Shown piece after piece: positions 10,641 through 22,118 of a stretch of 64,000 bases of DNA. Location of the stretch: contig JAPQWV010001591.1 of NCBI GenBank assembly GCA_027422505.1, positions 1 to 64,000 on the forward strand. Reading direction: 5' to 3'. Under the pieces are notes generated by a model. It was not told the DNA's origin, made no database searches, and was given only the letters and a program-made list of their open reading frames with translations. Source of the stretch: Craterostigma plantagineum (taxonomy: Eukaryota; Streptophyta; Magnoliopsida; Lamiales; Linderniaceae). How positions within the stretch are numbered: the stretch's first letter is position 1; every line of letters begins with the position of its first letter. Both the position numbers and the translations under genes were made by a program.

Positions 10641-10888
10641 CGCACAATAGTCACGGCCTGATGCATAATGTCTCACGGGCGTGACGTTTTCCTGTCAGCG
10701 TCGTAACTTGTCCGTTTTGCGTTGTTTTGCTCCTTTTTCGCTCCTTTTCGCTCGATAGACATCGTAAGGTCCTACAATATGCAAAGAGGTGTAAATAGAG
10801 TATATAAATGCATGAAACAATGAAGAATACTCTATTATGACCCAAATAACTAGTACAATAAATTTATTACTAGACGTTTATCAGTCCT

Positions 10889-11680
10889 CCCTTACTAGCA
10901 GAAAATGCGATAGGATTGAACCGTGTGTGATCCTAAGTTGGTTGATGAATTAGTCTTAGGAATCCATTTTTGTTTGGATTTTGTGACTTACTATTCGACA
11001 TAGGAGTCCACTTTGGTGCGATTTTACATGGATATGAAAATTCAGCTTTAGAAATTATTCTCATAGAATATGTACTCAAAGATTTTCTCTTTACTCAGTC
11101 GAAATAAATGTTTTTCAGAATAAACTTGGACTGGATTCTTCAAGTAAGAATACGAGCAAATAGAATTATAAGCATGTAATAGTCGCTAAGTGTAGAATGC
11201 ACATTTCTCACATAATGAGAGGAAATGCTTTCGAGAATGATTAAAATTATGGTAAATGAATGCATTTCCTTGCTTAAGGTCCCTAAAGGAATGACGATCA
11301 TTTAAAGTGTTTAGGCTCTTTGGACTGAAATGAGCATTAAAAGAGTTTCCTCTTTTAGGACTAAACTGATTTGTTTTAATTTTTTATGAAGAGCCAATTT
11401 CAAATTTTTTATTTCTAAAGCTAATGGCTTTAAGGAACATGTAGAAGCAATGATTTTAAGAGAGGAAATGGCTCTTCATATTTTTTGAATTTAAATCTTT
11501 AGAAGGCGATTTTTCTTTCTTCGCGCTCCTTAGAATGAATTTTTCTTGTGAGAGAGTGGAAGATGCATGAGGAATAGTTTGGAAAATGGAGGAAGTCTTG
11601 AGATTTTCCATCTCCATTAAGAACGTTTTCTTTTCCACTTCAAAGTTCTCTCGTTCCTTTTCTAATAAAACTCGTAACTC
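10889..11680. other. Unassigned non-coding stretch
   Basis: I recognise no gene or repeat here. It is the right-hand continuation of the sequence interrupted by the solo LTR. Small open frames are short and have no domain. Confidence 0.35.
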
Positions 11681-11689
11681 CTCTATCTT

Positions 11690-13590
11690 TCTAATTGGGG
11701 GTATGCAGAGAAAATGCGATTTGGGTCTTTCTCATTTCTCCCTCCCCGAGGGTAAGCGGGAGGTGTAATATTCCTACTATCTCGACACAATGTCCCGTGA
11801 ACCAAAAGGCCGTTTCCACCTTGTCCATCGGGTGAAGTCCTAAGTCCATCTTGGCCTAGTGGCCTTTTGTAGATGATGTTGATAGAACTCCCGATATCGA
11901 TGAAAACTCTTATGAATTCGTGATTGGTGACCTTGGCCCGATGACTAGGGCATCCTCATGAGAGTCATCCCCGCCATGACAATTATCGGGTCCGAAGCTG
12001 ATTACGGGTCATGACGGCTTACTTACTATCTTAATTTCAAAAGTTCTCCAATCGATCCAGCTTTCCTCACCCTATTAAAATCACCTCCAGTAGGTCCTCC
12101 CGAGATTATGTTGATCTGTCGCGGTATTTGTCTCTTAGAAGATTTTTGAGGTCCTCTTTCCATATTATCTTGGTTGCTTCACGTAGCATTTTTGCCTGGC
12201 CTCGGCCTCTTCTTTCATCTCTTTCTGGCGTCCTTCTTTGTCTTCCCCTCTGGTCAAGAGGCTAGCGTGGTGTTAAACCGATTTCCCGCCCCAAGATATC
12301 TGGTCCTGGTCCCGAAGCCACATTCTCCTCCTGTTTATTTTGCTCGTGTCTCAAGATTCGATGCGATAAGTTTTTCTAACTCTCGATTCCACTGAAAGCA
12401 TTCCTTGGTAGTGCGTCCATACTCGTGGTGGTAGTTACAGTAAGTGTCCGATACAGGTATCTTTGGGTTACCATCAATATAAGGGGGCCTGTGGAGGAAG
12501 TATCTCCTCGTATATCTCCAAAGCTCGGACTTTGTTCACCCGTAATCCCGTATAGTTTCATGAGGCATAGTAGGGGCGGGAATGGGACAATCGTCTCTTC
12601 GAGAAAAAGGCGGTCCTGATATTGAGGTGGACTCCTCCTTCGATCTCATGGGGAACTTGTACGCTTCCTGTCCTCGAGCTCTCGAGCATGGGATTCCTCG
12701 ACCCAGACGTACTTCTCTACCCGAGACACTAACTCATCCACTGTCGTCGGGTTTTTTTCACTAATGACCTAAACAAGTCTCCATCTCTAACGCCGTGGTG
12801 AAATGCTCCGACGAGTAACTCAGGCGCAGTGTTGGGTTAAAGCACCTCAAATAGTCTCTTAAGCTTCCTTCTCTGCTTGTCTTATGTTTAGTAACTTTAC
12901 TGCTGACAACGGGCAACTTCGGCTGCTCAAGAAATACTTTAGGATGTGGGTTGTAAGGTCTTGAAAGCTATTGATTTTCATGGCGGTATCAGAGTGAACC
13001 ATTGTTGGACCCCTTCGTCAGAGTAGTCACGAAGAGACGACATTTGACGACGTCTCCAATTTGGTAAAATGCCGCGTTTCCTTCAAAGACCGCTAAGTGA
13101 TCCTCGAGAGGTCCGGTCTTATCATATTTTCCCATCACGAAGGAGCGGAAGTGCCCAGGTAATGGAGCCACCAGCACTTCCAGGGAGAACGCTGATGCTC
13201 GGCGGACGAGCGCACCTCGGGCAGATTTGCCAGTTCTTGCAGCTTGCGGATTTCTTTCCTCACGTCCTCGAGTTCGGCCGCTTGTTGCTTGGCTCGTCTC
13301 CTTTTGTTGGCCCGCACATTCCTAGGCTCTGACCCTTCTTCTTCTTGCTCGTTTTCTCCAGTCTCAGATTCAACATCACGTTCTCCATTGGTCTGTCGCC
13401 GATTATTTTCTCGTTCTCTTTCAGCCATTAGTTCTCCTACTGCAGTCTCGAGCCTCATGATTTCCTATATCGCCGCATTCATGACGTTGGCAAGGTTGGC
13501 CAGATTCGGCTGTTCGCCATTATTGGGCGGTGCACGGTCGTTCTGTCACCATATTAAATTTCTACTTAAAAGAAGCTAGAATTCCCACAG
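11690..13590 (-). pseudogene. Decayed Tat-type gypsy gag and protease
   Basis: Conserved pieces appear on the minus strand in several frames. From the element's 5' end: a charged coiled-coil-like N-terminus (13135-13458, MAERERENNRR onward); the Gag core with YDKTGPLEDHLAVFEGNAAF and VKCRLFVTTL (13030-13135); a Gag C-terminal piece with EYGRTTKECFQWNRELEKLI (about 12370-12430); a gag-protease linker ISGGPTGGDFN (about 12090-12130); and a protease-like LPLTLGEGEMRKT (about 11710-11760). Frameshifts and stops separate them. Reverse transcriptase and integrase are missing. Confidence 0.75.
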
Positions 13591-13599
13591 ATGGCGCCA
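13591..13599 (-). other. Primer-binding-site start of the Tat-type element
   Basis: Minus strand TTTGGCGCCATCTGTGGGAA is the familiar post-LTR sequence of plant Tat-type gypsy elements. Only TGGCGCC matches the Asp tRNA end well, so the primer identity is uncertain. Confidence 0.6.
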
Positions 13600-13602
13600 A
13601 AT

Positions 13603-14472
13603 TGATACCGACAAAAAATGACCTACCGCGAAAATGAGCTGAAGAACTTCTTCCTGCCTTAACTTCGCCGCGTTTCTCACTGAAGCTTGAAAATGGGATT
13701 AGGGTGGGGGATCGTTCGCCCTCTTGCCTAGGTCAAGAGGGTGGTTTCCATTTTCCAGGTGCAAAGTGGTGAAGGAAATGATGTAAAAACGATGGAAATA
13801 ATGAAAAGTGCTTAAGTAAGTAGTAAAAGTAGCAGAGTAACGGTATTGATAGCTGCATACCTTATGGCCGTCTCGCGATATTTATAGCGTACCTGACTTC
13901 GATGGTTTTTGCCCACGTCCCACATTTTTCGGACCTCGGCTTGCTTTTGTTCTTCTATCTTCCCATGATCCCACGTCCTTTTAGGTCGTTCGGCCCTCGG
14001 CGGTTTCCTTTACCACGTTTTGCTAGTGGTGGCGTGGTGGGATCATGGCGGTTCCATGTGGTGAGGTCATGTTCCCCGGGGAAGGCATCTGTTCTCAGCA
14101 CCGGGCTATTACCCCGAGGGGCCACGTTCCCCTTCTTTGGAGCGCCACTCGGGGAGCTTCGGTCTTCTCGGGTGAAATATCTGAGGGTACTATACCCGAG
14201 GTTGGCGACTTCGGGCATTACGCTATGGATCGTCCTTTAATGGGCTCGAGGCCTTGTTAATGTAGTTGTTCTAAGGGACCCGAGTCCATGCTGAGGGCAG
14301 GAGCCGTTCCTCATACATGGTGGTAAGTCAATTATGGCGGATCAGTTATTTTGCTGGGGGATTGGTAAATCCGAGGGTAACAGTACCTTAATCTGTTATA
14401 TGATGTCTAATTTTCTTACCACAATACGTTGCTATATGATACCTAAATGTGTTATGTGATGTCGGCGGATCA
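13603..14472 (-). repeat. LTR of the Tat-type gypsy element
   Basis: It begins with TGATACCGAC next to the primer site and probably ends at GTCGGCGGATCA (14472), giving about 870 bp. A TATA box lies inside in the right orientation. The right boundary rests on the TGAT/ATCA ends only; I found no duplication. Confidence 0.6.
13878..13887 (-). promoter_or_regulatory. LTR TATA box
   Basis: CTATAAATAT on the minus strand, reading toward the gag remnant. Confidence 0.6.
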
Positions 14473-15443
14473 GGTACCAGTGTGCAAAAAATTTATTCTA
14501 AAAGGTACCTACATATAAAAAAATACTGACAGGGTACTGTCTTGCAAGTTTTTATACAATGGGTATGGTTTTGTAGATTCCCCTTAATCACACCTTTGTC
14601 AACCTTTATATTTTATTTAACAACCAAAGCATCATATAAAACTATATTCATCCAAATGTTTATTTTAAATATTTCATAATATTGTAGGCATTTACAGACA
14701 AGAATTACATGATATCTTTATGTTAAAAAATGTTTAGTTCAGTGAAGAGAACAACTAATTTATAGTTTGATTAGTAATTGAATCGATGGCGGTAGTGACC
14801 ATACACATATCTTAGCCAGGTTTAATAGATTGGCCTGCCTGATCGGTTCAAACCGGATAATCGTGTACCGGTAAAAAATCCGGTTTGATTCCAACTGGTC
14901 CATTTCTTTAATTTTTTGAAAAAATAAAAACCAAGAAAAAATTGCTGAAATAGCAAACTCTTCAGCCTAAACTCATACGTAGAGTTCAACCCAGTCATGA
15001 AAGCGACACAATATTCATGCATTTTATACTACAGATATATATTAGAGTTTTATCTTTTTATTAGAAATATTAGAACCGTTCAAAACATCACTCACCAAGT
15101 TGTGCGTCGGGCAAAATTGGTTGATAAAAACCCGACACTTCCATTAGGTAATAATGTATGTTAGAGTTTGAGGCTTAATATTTTATGAACTAATAATCAC
15201 ATTAATATAATTTATTGATTTAACTCGGTTCTTATAACGGTTAAACCACGACAGCTTAAACCAAAATTTATGGTGTCACTCGAACCGATTTCAACACCTT
15301 GATGTTAGTTAGCCCATCCATACATAGTCGCGTTGCCAAACACTACTATTGGTTATTCTTTCTTCCCACTCGTACGTTTCCTTGTAATTAGTAGTGAACC
15401 CCATTGTCATTAGCTTCCATCCCAATCCTCTAAATTCATCATG
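14473..15443. other. Intergenic stretch, no gene seen
   Basis: This is AT-rich. CGGTTCAAACCGG near 14845 and TCGAACCGATTTCAACACC near 15280 are loosely inverted, which could mark a small old DNA element, but I cannot define ends. Confidence 0.35.
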
Positions 15444-15452
15444 TTATTCTTA

Positions 15453-16205
15453 GGGAATAACTGCACTTTTGGTCCCTCACTTATGACCCTATATCAGTTT
15501 TAGTCCCTCAGAAATACGCCTCATCAGTATAAGTCCTCACTTTTTAACCGTTAATCAACTTCAGTCCTTTCCGTCAACTTTGACCGAGTTGACCGTCAAA
15601 GCTAACGGATTTGACCGTTTGACCCGTTAAATTCCAGAAAAATTGCATAAAGAGCCCTAATTAATTATAAAAGGAACCCTAATAAATTAGAAAACTAACG
15701 AAAATTAATAAAAAAATAAATATAAATAACAATTTTTTTACGAATTATGAAATGGCGTAATTTTTTTCAATATTTATTATTTCTCAATGAGGGCATTTTT
15801 GTCATTTCATAAAAATTTTAAATTTGGAAATTTTTTACGTAAAAGGTTTTATATTTGGAAATGTCTCATATGGGGCTTACAGCACTACGCTTCTTAATGT
15901 GTGTAGAAAAATTTCATAATTTCTTAAAAACAAATTTCATTATTTATATTTCTTTTTTACTAATTTTCGTTTGTTTTTTTAATTTATTTTGGTTCCTTTT
16001 GTAACTTATTAGGGTTCTCTATGAAAGTTGTCAGGAATTTAACGGGTCGAATCCGTTAGTTTTGACGGTCAACTCGGTCAAAGTTGACGAAAGGACTAAA
16101 GTTGATTAACGGTTAAAAGTGAGGGAGTTATACTGATGTGGCGTATTTCTGAGGGACTAAAACTGATATAGGGTCATAAATGAGGGACCAAAAGGCAGTC
16201 ATCCC
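15453..16205. mobile_element. MULE-type MITE upstream of ALMT
   Basis: Long inverted ends of about 150 bp start GGGAATAACTGCACTTTTGG on the left and, reversed, GGGATGACTGCCTTTTGGTC on the right. Both run through repeated GTCCCTCA words to CGTCAAAGYTAACGG. A 9-bp near duplication, TTATTCTTA/TTTTTCTTA, flanks it (15444-15452, 16206-16214), the Mutator size. The core is AT-rich and non-coding. It ends 285 bp before the ALMT start codon. Confidence 0.88.
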
Positions 16206-16214
16206 TTTTTCTTA

Positions 16215-16490
16215 GTGGACCAAATATATAGCTACTTTTCCACGGGAGCCCAACTTGTCCTACTGCGCTCTTCCCTTTGGAGAACGAATGAAGATGACGA
16301 GCGAGATCCGTTTACATTGGGAATATTACCAGAAACAAAATCGTGCTATCAAACGAAACACATAAAATTTTTTTTATCATAATGCACCACCTCGGCGTTG
16401 TATGGCATGCAACATCCCAATCAAGAACCAAAAACTTCAAACATCCCAACATCTCTAATTCCTCCAGTGAGATGAGATCCTTCTCCTAAA
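16215..16490 (+). promoter_or_regulatory. Proximal promoter and 5' UTR of ALMT
   Basis: Only about 276 bp separate the MULE duplication from the start codon. AAATATATAG near 16219 could be a TATA element. The start context AAAATGGCT is good for plants. The transcription start is not visible from sequence. Confidence 0.4.
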
Positions 16491-18543
16491 ATGGCTGCGA
16501 ATTTCGGATCTTTAGGGCAAAGCTTTGCCGAGAGAGGCAGGGAAAGGCTGCTTTCAAGATCGTTGTACGCAAATTTGAATGACGAGTATCCCGTTACCCG
16601 CGACGGTTGTTTGCGTAGGCTTTACAGAATTACGCTTGAGAGGTGGAACTATGTCAAGGGGTCTGCCGCGAAAGCTTACGAGATGGGAAGATCCGACCCG
16701 AGAAAAGTGGTCTTTGCTGCCAAAATGGGCGCCGCCTTGTCCCTCGTCTCCGTGCTCATCTTCTTCAAAGAGCCATTGTCTTACATTTCAGAGTATTCGA
16801 TCTGGGCTATTCTCACTGTAGTTGTCGTGTTTGAATTCAGCATTGGTAAGCTGGTTCCTATTTTCTTCGAGAATCTTGGCCTATTTTGGATTAAATTACA
16901 GCTGATCAGATGCTTCTTCCGTAATAGGGGCAACCTTTAACAAAGGGTTTAATCGTGCATTGGGGACTTTTTCCGCTGGGGCACTGTCTCTAGGGATCGC
17001 AGAGTTGTCCGTGATGGCGGGAAAACTACAAGAAGTTGTGGTTGTGATCAGCATTTTTATTGCAGGTGGTTACCTTTCAACAGAACTAGCTGTCTCCAAA
17101 CATGACAAGGCAGCTACTAACTTCATGATCATTGTCACCATTTTAGGATTTCTGGCTAGCTATTTGAAGTTATATCCAGCAATGAAGCAATACGAATATG
17201 GATTCAGAGTGTTCTTGTTGACATTCTGCATCGTACTTGTATCTGGGACTTCTCACTTCGCACACACGGCTTTCTCTCGATTGCTTCTGATTGCTGTTGG
17301 GGCTGGCGTTTGCCTGCTGATAAACGTATGTGTTTATCCCATTTGGGCCGGAGAGGACTTGCACAAGCTAGTCGTAAAAAATTTCAGGGGAGTCGCTTCT
17401 TCTCTAGAAGGTATGCCGCCCAAGTAAATGCAATCACTGATTGCTGGCAAGCATTTCCTTTAGTAGCTATGAAGAGAAGAAAGAACGTATAGTATTATAG
17501 CCTTGGTTTGTTACTTTATACGTACGTATAGGTTGCGTCAGCATGTATCTGCAGTGCGTCGAGTACGCAAGGATTCCTTCCAAGATATTGCTATATCAGG
17601 CCTCCGATGATCCTCTGTACAAAGGATATAGAGCAGCAATTGAGTCCACTAGCCAAGAGGAGACGTTGGTATGTATGCATGTATTAACTACGCAGGAATA
17701 GTATAGGTAGAAATTGCCCTTCGAAAAGGCAACTGCCGAAAACGAACTAACTATTTTTTTCTACAGTTGGGCTTTGCGGTATGGGAGCCGCCACACGGGC
17801 GCTACAAAACTTTTAATTATCCATGGAGTGAATACGTCAAAGTTAGTGGCGCTCTTAGGCATTGCGCATTTATGCTGATGGCCATGCACGGCTGCATACT
17901 CTCTGAAATACAGTCGTCGTCTGAGCTTAGGCACGTCTTCAAGGAAAAGATTCAGAGAGTCGGAACCGAAGGAGCTAAAGTTTTGCGTCTGCTCGGCGAT
18001 AAAATAGAGAAGATGGAGAAACTGAGCAATCTCGGTGACGATCTTCTCCAGCAAGTCCACGACGCAGCAGAGGACTTGCAGATGATGATCGATCAGAAAT
18101 CTTACCTTTTGGTGAATGCTAAAAGCTGGGAACCCAATGAAAAGCGCAGATCATTATTGCCAGAACCATCTGAACTGATCCTCCATCAGGAGAAAGAGGA
18201 GGCAGTTGTAATAAACTCGCTCAGCGACGAGTCGTCAAAACCAACAGCTCAGACCCCGAAAACCGTTGATCATCAAACGAGCATCAACATATTGGGTTCA
18301 CAGTGCGAATACGGAGAGGAAGGAGGCGGAATGCTCAGGCAGCAGAGCATGTGGCCTTCGCGCCTTTCATTCATCGGCGAAACGACTGTTGTTTTGAACG
18401 AGCGAGAAGTGCGCACTTACGAGAGCGCGAGCGCCTTGTCCCTCGCGACGTTTACTTCCTTGCTCATTGAGTTCGTCGCCAGGCTTCAGAATCTTTTGAA
18501 CTCCTTTAATGAGCTTAGCGACAGAGCTAAATTCAGCGATTGA
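16491..18543 (+). CDS. ALMT: Aluminium-activated malate transporter (ALMT), five exons
   Basis: ALMTs are anion channels that pass malate and other anions across the tonoplast or plasma membrane. My exon model is 16491-16845, 16928-17065, 17147-17410, 17532-17668 and 17767-18543: 1671 nt, 556 residues, all introns GT-AG. Exon 1 opens [15 protein letters not shown], like the ALMT4/6/9 group, which would place it at the vacuole (inference). The N-terminal half has about six hydrophobic helices. Family motifs include [39 protein letters not shown] and the hallmark WEPPHG (near residue 304). The C-terminal cytosolic half keeps [27 protein letters not shown] sequence and ends with [11 protein letters not shown]. 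No lesion is visible. It is the only intact host gene in the window, between two MULE insertions. Confidence 0.95.
17066..17146 (+). other. ALMT intron 2, 81 nt and translatable
   Basis: It runs GTGGTTACC to CCATTTTAG, with a CTAAC branch-point-like word near 17117. Family comparison places FIAG directly before [10 protein letters not shown], so this is an intron. Its length is a multiple of three and it has no in-frame stop, so retention would add 27 residues. Confidence 0.8.
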
Positions 18544-18667
18544 ATAGACAGATGATATACAGAATATACTATTTTTTATGTATTGAATGATCATTTTTTT
18601 TATGACAGGAATCTTGCATCAGATCGCTCTTCTAGTCCAATGCTCGGAACAATGTATTCTTATGTCC

Positions 18668-19687
18668 GGGATAATTGTCATTTTCGTCCCCCGGTTATAA
18701 ACCAAAATCACTTTTGGTCCCCAAAAACACACTTCATCATTGTTAGTCCCTCAGTTATTATCCGTTAATCACTATTAGTCCTCTCCGTCACTTGACCGTC
18801 AAAGACTAACGGAAAGGATCGTTTCTAACCGTTAAACAGTTTGAAAAATTGAAAAATTAACCCCTGATGATACTGAAAAATATAAAAATAACCCAAACAA
18901 ATTGCATAAAGAACCCTAATAAATTACAAAAGGGACCCAAATCAATTAAGAAAACTAACGAAAATTAGCGACGGCAATTTTTTTCCGGTGACCACAACTT
19001 TCTCCGCCGCCGCCTCGCTCCTAGATAGATCTGGCCACGACGCCCTCACCGCTATATCCAGCCGCCGCCTCCTCAACACAAAATTCGGCAGTCCCCGCCA
19101 GCCTTAAAGCTAGATCCAGCCTCCATCAAAGCCGATCAAACAAAGAGCTGCCAAATCTGACCCTCAACAACGATAATCACCGCAGATCTAGCAAGATCGA
19201 GGCCGAGAAACTCAGAAATTACCCCCACGCCACCAGATCTGAACCTCAAGACCGATAACCACCACAGAGCTGACCCTCACGGCGTCTAGCAGTTGAGCGG
19301 CGGCGCCCCGCAATCGCCGTCGCGACCACCTTCCCTTCACCTGCTCCGAGCAGCCACGTCGAATCCTTCGCGGCCACCTTCTCTTCTAAGCTTCACCGCA
19401 TTGCAGAAGATAAGAGGAGATGAAAATTTGAGAGAGAGAGAGAGAGAGAGAAAGGATGACGACGGTGAGGATTGACGTGTTTTTTTTTTTAATTTATGAG
19501 GGTTATTTTTCAATTATTCAAAGTGTTTAACGATGAGAAACGGTCCGTTAGTCTTTGATGGCCAACTGACTGAGAGGACGAATACTAATTAACGGATAAT
19601 AACTGAGGGACTAACAATGAGACGTGTGTTTTCGGGGACCGAAAGTGATTTTGGGTTATACTGGGGGACAAAAATGGCAATTATCCC
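18668..19687. mobile_element. MULE with GC-rich core, downstream of ALMT
   Basis: A perfect 9-bp duplication CTTATGTCC (18659-18667, 19688-19696) flanks inverted ends starting GGGATAATTGTCATTTTCGT and GGGGATAATTGCCATTTTTG. The ends share GTCCCTCAGTTATTATCCGTTAA and CGTCAAAGACTAACGG with the upstream MITE. The core (about 18970-19440) is C-rich, with repeated CCGCCGCC and AGATCT words and a GA run, and differs in composition from the ends. This resembles Pack-MULE capture of host DNA, but I cannot name a source gene. It starts 124 bp after the ALMT stop. Confidence 0.88.
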
Positions 19688-19763
19688 CTTATGTCCTGAA
19701 ATGACTAGAAAATCAACTTCTTTTTTTTTCATTTTTTTGTGAGAATAAGATTAAAGATACAGT

Positions 19764-22118
19764 CACTAATGCAGAAAAGCACATGAGCGACGGTTCTTAG
19801 CCAGGACCGTCACCCATGCTTGTTTTATTTTTTTTAATAGGGTATGGGCGATGGTCGTTAGCCAGGAACTGTCACCCATGCATGTTTTATTTTTTTAATA
19901 GGGTATGGGGGACGGTTCTTAGCCGGGAACCGTCACCCATGCTTGTTTTATTTTTCTTATTTTTATTATTTTTTCTGATTTTTCTATGCCTCAACAATCA
20001 ATCCAAAACAACATAAACAAATTAAAAGATCAATCCCCAACAATCAATCCTCAAACAACAACTAACAATCCTCAATAAAGATCAACAATTACATCATCCA
20101 ACAAAATCTCATAACATATATACAAATATATTAACGTAAAGACTAATAAAGTACCTACATAAAAATGGTCTCATAAAATGCTCGCCCACGACTCCTGTTC
20201 TTCGTTGATCGATTCGTCACCGTAAGAGATTCCTTCTAGCATCCATAAAATATAACATGAGGATATTATTAAAACACAATAAACCTACACTAAAGAAATT
20301 TAAGGAAGGCGATGGTTTTAAAGGTTCAATACCATTGTCAACTCACTCCCGCTTGGTTGTCATTGACACTACTTTAGAAAGAATTTCATGTTAAATATCG
20401 AAATAACCCATATGAAAAATGCATACCTTGCATATATTCCAACTTCCAAGTAACATTTGATTTCTTACTTGGCCTTGAAATTGCAACCCTGAGAGATGCC
20501 GTCTTAATTGCTCTGGAAACTCGAAAGTATTTAAGGAAAATGGAAACCAAATTTTTCGTCAACATCGAAGCTCAAATACACATTTACATCCTAAAGTGAT
20601 AGTGAACTCCGTATAGCACATATACACAATGAGAATAGAGTATAAAATTTACCTTAATTCGTCCGAAATCACATCCAAACACACCACAAAGCTGTCCCAA
20701 GGATTATTCACCAATCGTCCAAAAGGCCAAAATCGATAACCTCGTTTTTTCGCAAAAAATTTAAAATAAACTTTTGGATTTCATTTTCTCAATCGTAGAT
20801 ATATAAATCCAAATCCACAAAATTGCACAAATTTATTCCAAAATCGTGGATCGAGCAAAATCAAGAATTTTTGAAATTTTTGCAAGCCGCCTTTTTTCGT
20901 ACAATCAAGCTCAAAACAACCTCAAATACCAACCTTTCTCGTAGCTCGGGATCATTGGAAAAAGTTGTGGTCGCCGGAAAAAATCGCCAAGAGAGGAGAC
21001 CTTGGACAGAAATCACCCCAAATTCGTCCAAAATCTCAAATTGTGAAAAATTATTTCAAAAACCCTAATTTTCGCAAAGACTATGCTCAATGTCAACCCC
21101 AAATCAAATATAACACAACACTAAGCTATGAAATCGCATAATTAAGGTCGGAAAACCCAAAATTTCGAAACAAATATTTTCGAAAAGCTTCAATTTTCGA
21201 ACGCTTAGAGCCATAAATCGTGAAATATGTAGACGAAAAATGGTTAGTGGAGGTCTTACGGTGTTCTCCAAGCTCGAATTGTCGGAATATTGCTCGTCGT
21301 CGTCGGAAAAATCACCAAATGTGGGGAGCTCGTCATTGTGCGGTTATGAAAATATTTGGGGAATTATTGAATGGTTTATGAGACAGACAAAGTGATTAGA
21401 TCGGTTAAAACAATAAACATCGAACGTCACTACGCAAAACCGACTAAAGATGGAATTCGGTTTCGTATGTATGGTTTTCGAATCCTTAAGTGCCGAAAGC
21501 GTTTAAGCTCGGAGAATTTCATTGAGATTGAATGCGTGCGTGGAAACGACAATCCTATAGATATATACGGGTTGGTTCTGTATCGCATAGGGTCGCTATT
21601 GCGGGACAAACGACTAGCGATTGTTATAGGAAATTTTACCTTGACTGAGATTCATGATGGTTAGATAGGATAGATTTTATGAAGACGTAGGAATTATTTG
21701 TGCTGAGCATGTGCCTTGATCACTCATCATAAATTGATCTTTATTCTCATCTATTTTATTTGCGTCTATTTTATTATTTGCGCTTTTACCTCGTTTAATT
21801 ACATCATCAAAACTATAAAAAGTCTCTTACTCCAAATTAGAATTAGGTTTAATATCTTAGAATTAATCAAGCTATCTTAATGGATCGATACACGGACTTC
21901 GTCCGTTTTACTACTGCACGACCTAGTACACTCGCTAGTATTTGAGCGTGTTAGGCCGACGGTTTTTACGTTGGATACCGATAAACCGTAGCCCAAGTTT
22001 TTAAAATAGTTAAGTTTTTTATTTTTAAATTTTTTTTTTTTTTTAAAAGTTAAGTTTCGGCGACGTTTCTTACTAAGAACCGTCGCCCAAGGTAATATTT
22101 AATTTTTTCTGCGGAGTG
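19764..22118. mobile_element. Degraded CACTA (EnSpm-like) element
   Basis: The left end CACTAATGCAGAAAAGC and, reversed, the right end CACTCCGCAGAAAAAA are comparable. Subterminal GCGACGGTTCTTAGC hairpins at both sides (19786-19956 and 22049-22090) are typical of plant CACTA elements. The 3-bp flanks differ (AGT, TAA), so ends are provisional. No transposase is seen. The interior is AT-rich; 21660-21945, with TATAAAAAG and ACTACTGCACGACCTAGTAC, resembles a plus-strand gypsy LTR end. A further hairpin at 22434-22472 may belong to a second copy. Confidence 0.6.
19786..19956. repeat. Three tandem hairpin units of about 61 bp
   Basis: Each unit holds GACGGTTCTTAGCC-(G/A)GG-ACCGTC-like inverted arms followed by CACCCATGC and a T-rich spacer. 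Units start near 19786, 19846 and 19907. Confidence 0.85.

Larger units (their letters stand above)
7686..10883 (-). repeat. Solo gypsy LTR (Athila/Tat-like) with target-site duplication GTCCT
   Basis: The boundaries TGATCG and TTTATCA are flanked by identical GTCCT at 7681-7685 and 10884-10888, and neither side has a primer site or coding region, so this is a solo LTR. The sense strand is minus. It shares words such as GCGATAGGCAGTG and CTATCGTTTGTA and a threefold TGTCGCCCTA array (8099-8231) with the LTR that ends at 46710. Removing the LINE leaves about 1.56 kb. The segment 10300-10640 carries the CACGGCC palindrome module also present in the copia LTR. Confidence 0.85.

Noticed and set aside
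13902..14260. 112- and 71-codon plus-strand frames
   Set aside because: They are antisense within the Tat-type LTR around its leader. No domain is present and the TATA box runs the other way.
19816..20016. 66-codon hydrophobic frame
   Set aside because: It is read through the CACTA subterminal hairpin repeats and poly-T spacers, with no homology to membrane proteins.
20823..21664. 81- and 97-codon frames between CACTA ends
   Set aside because: They are AT-rich, have no recognisable motif and are not conserved elsewhere in the window. They are unsupported as transposase or cargo genes.
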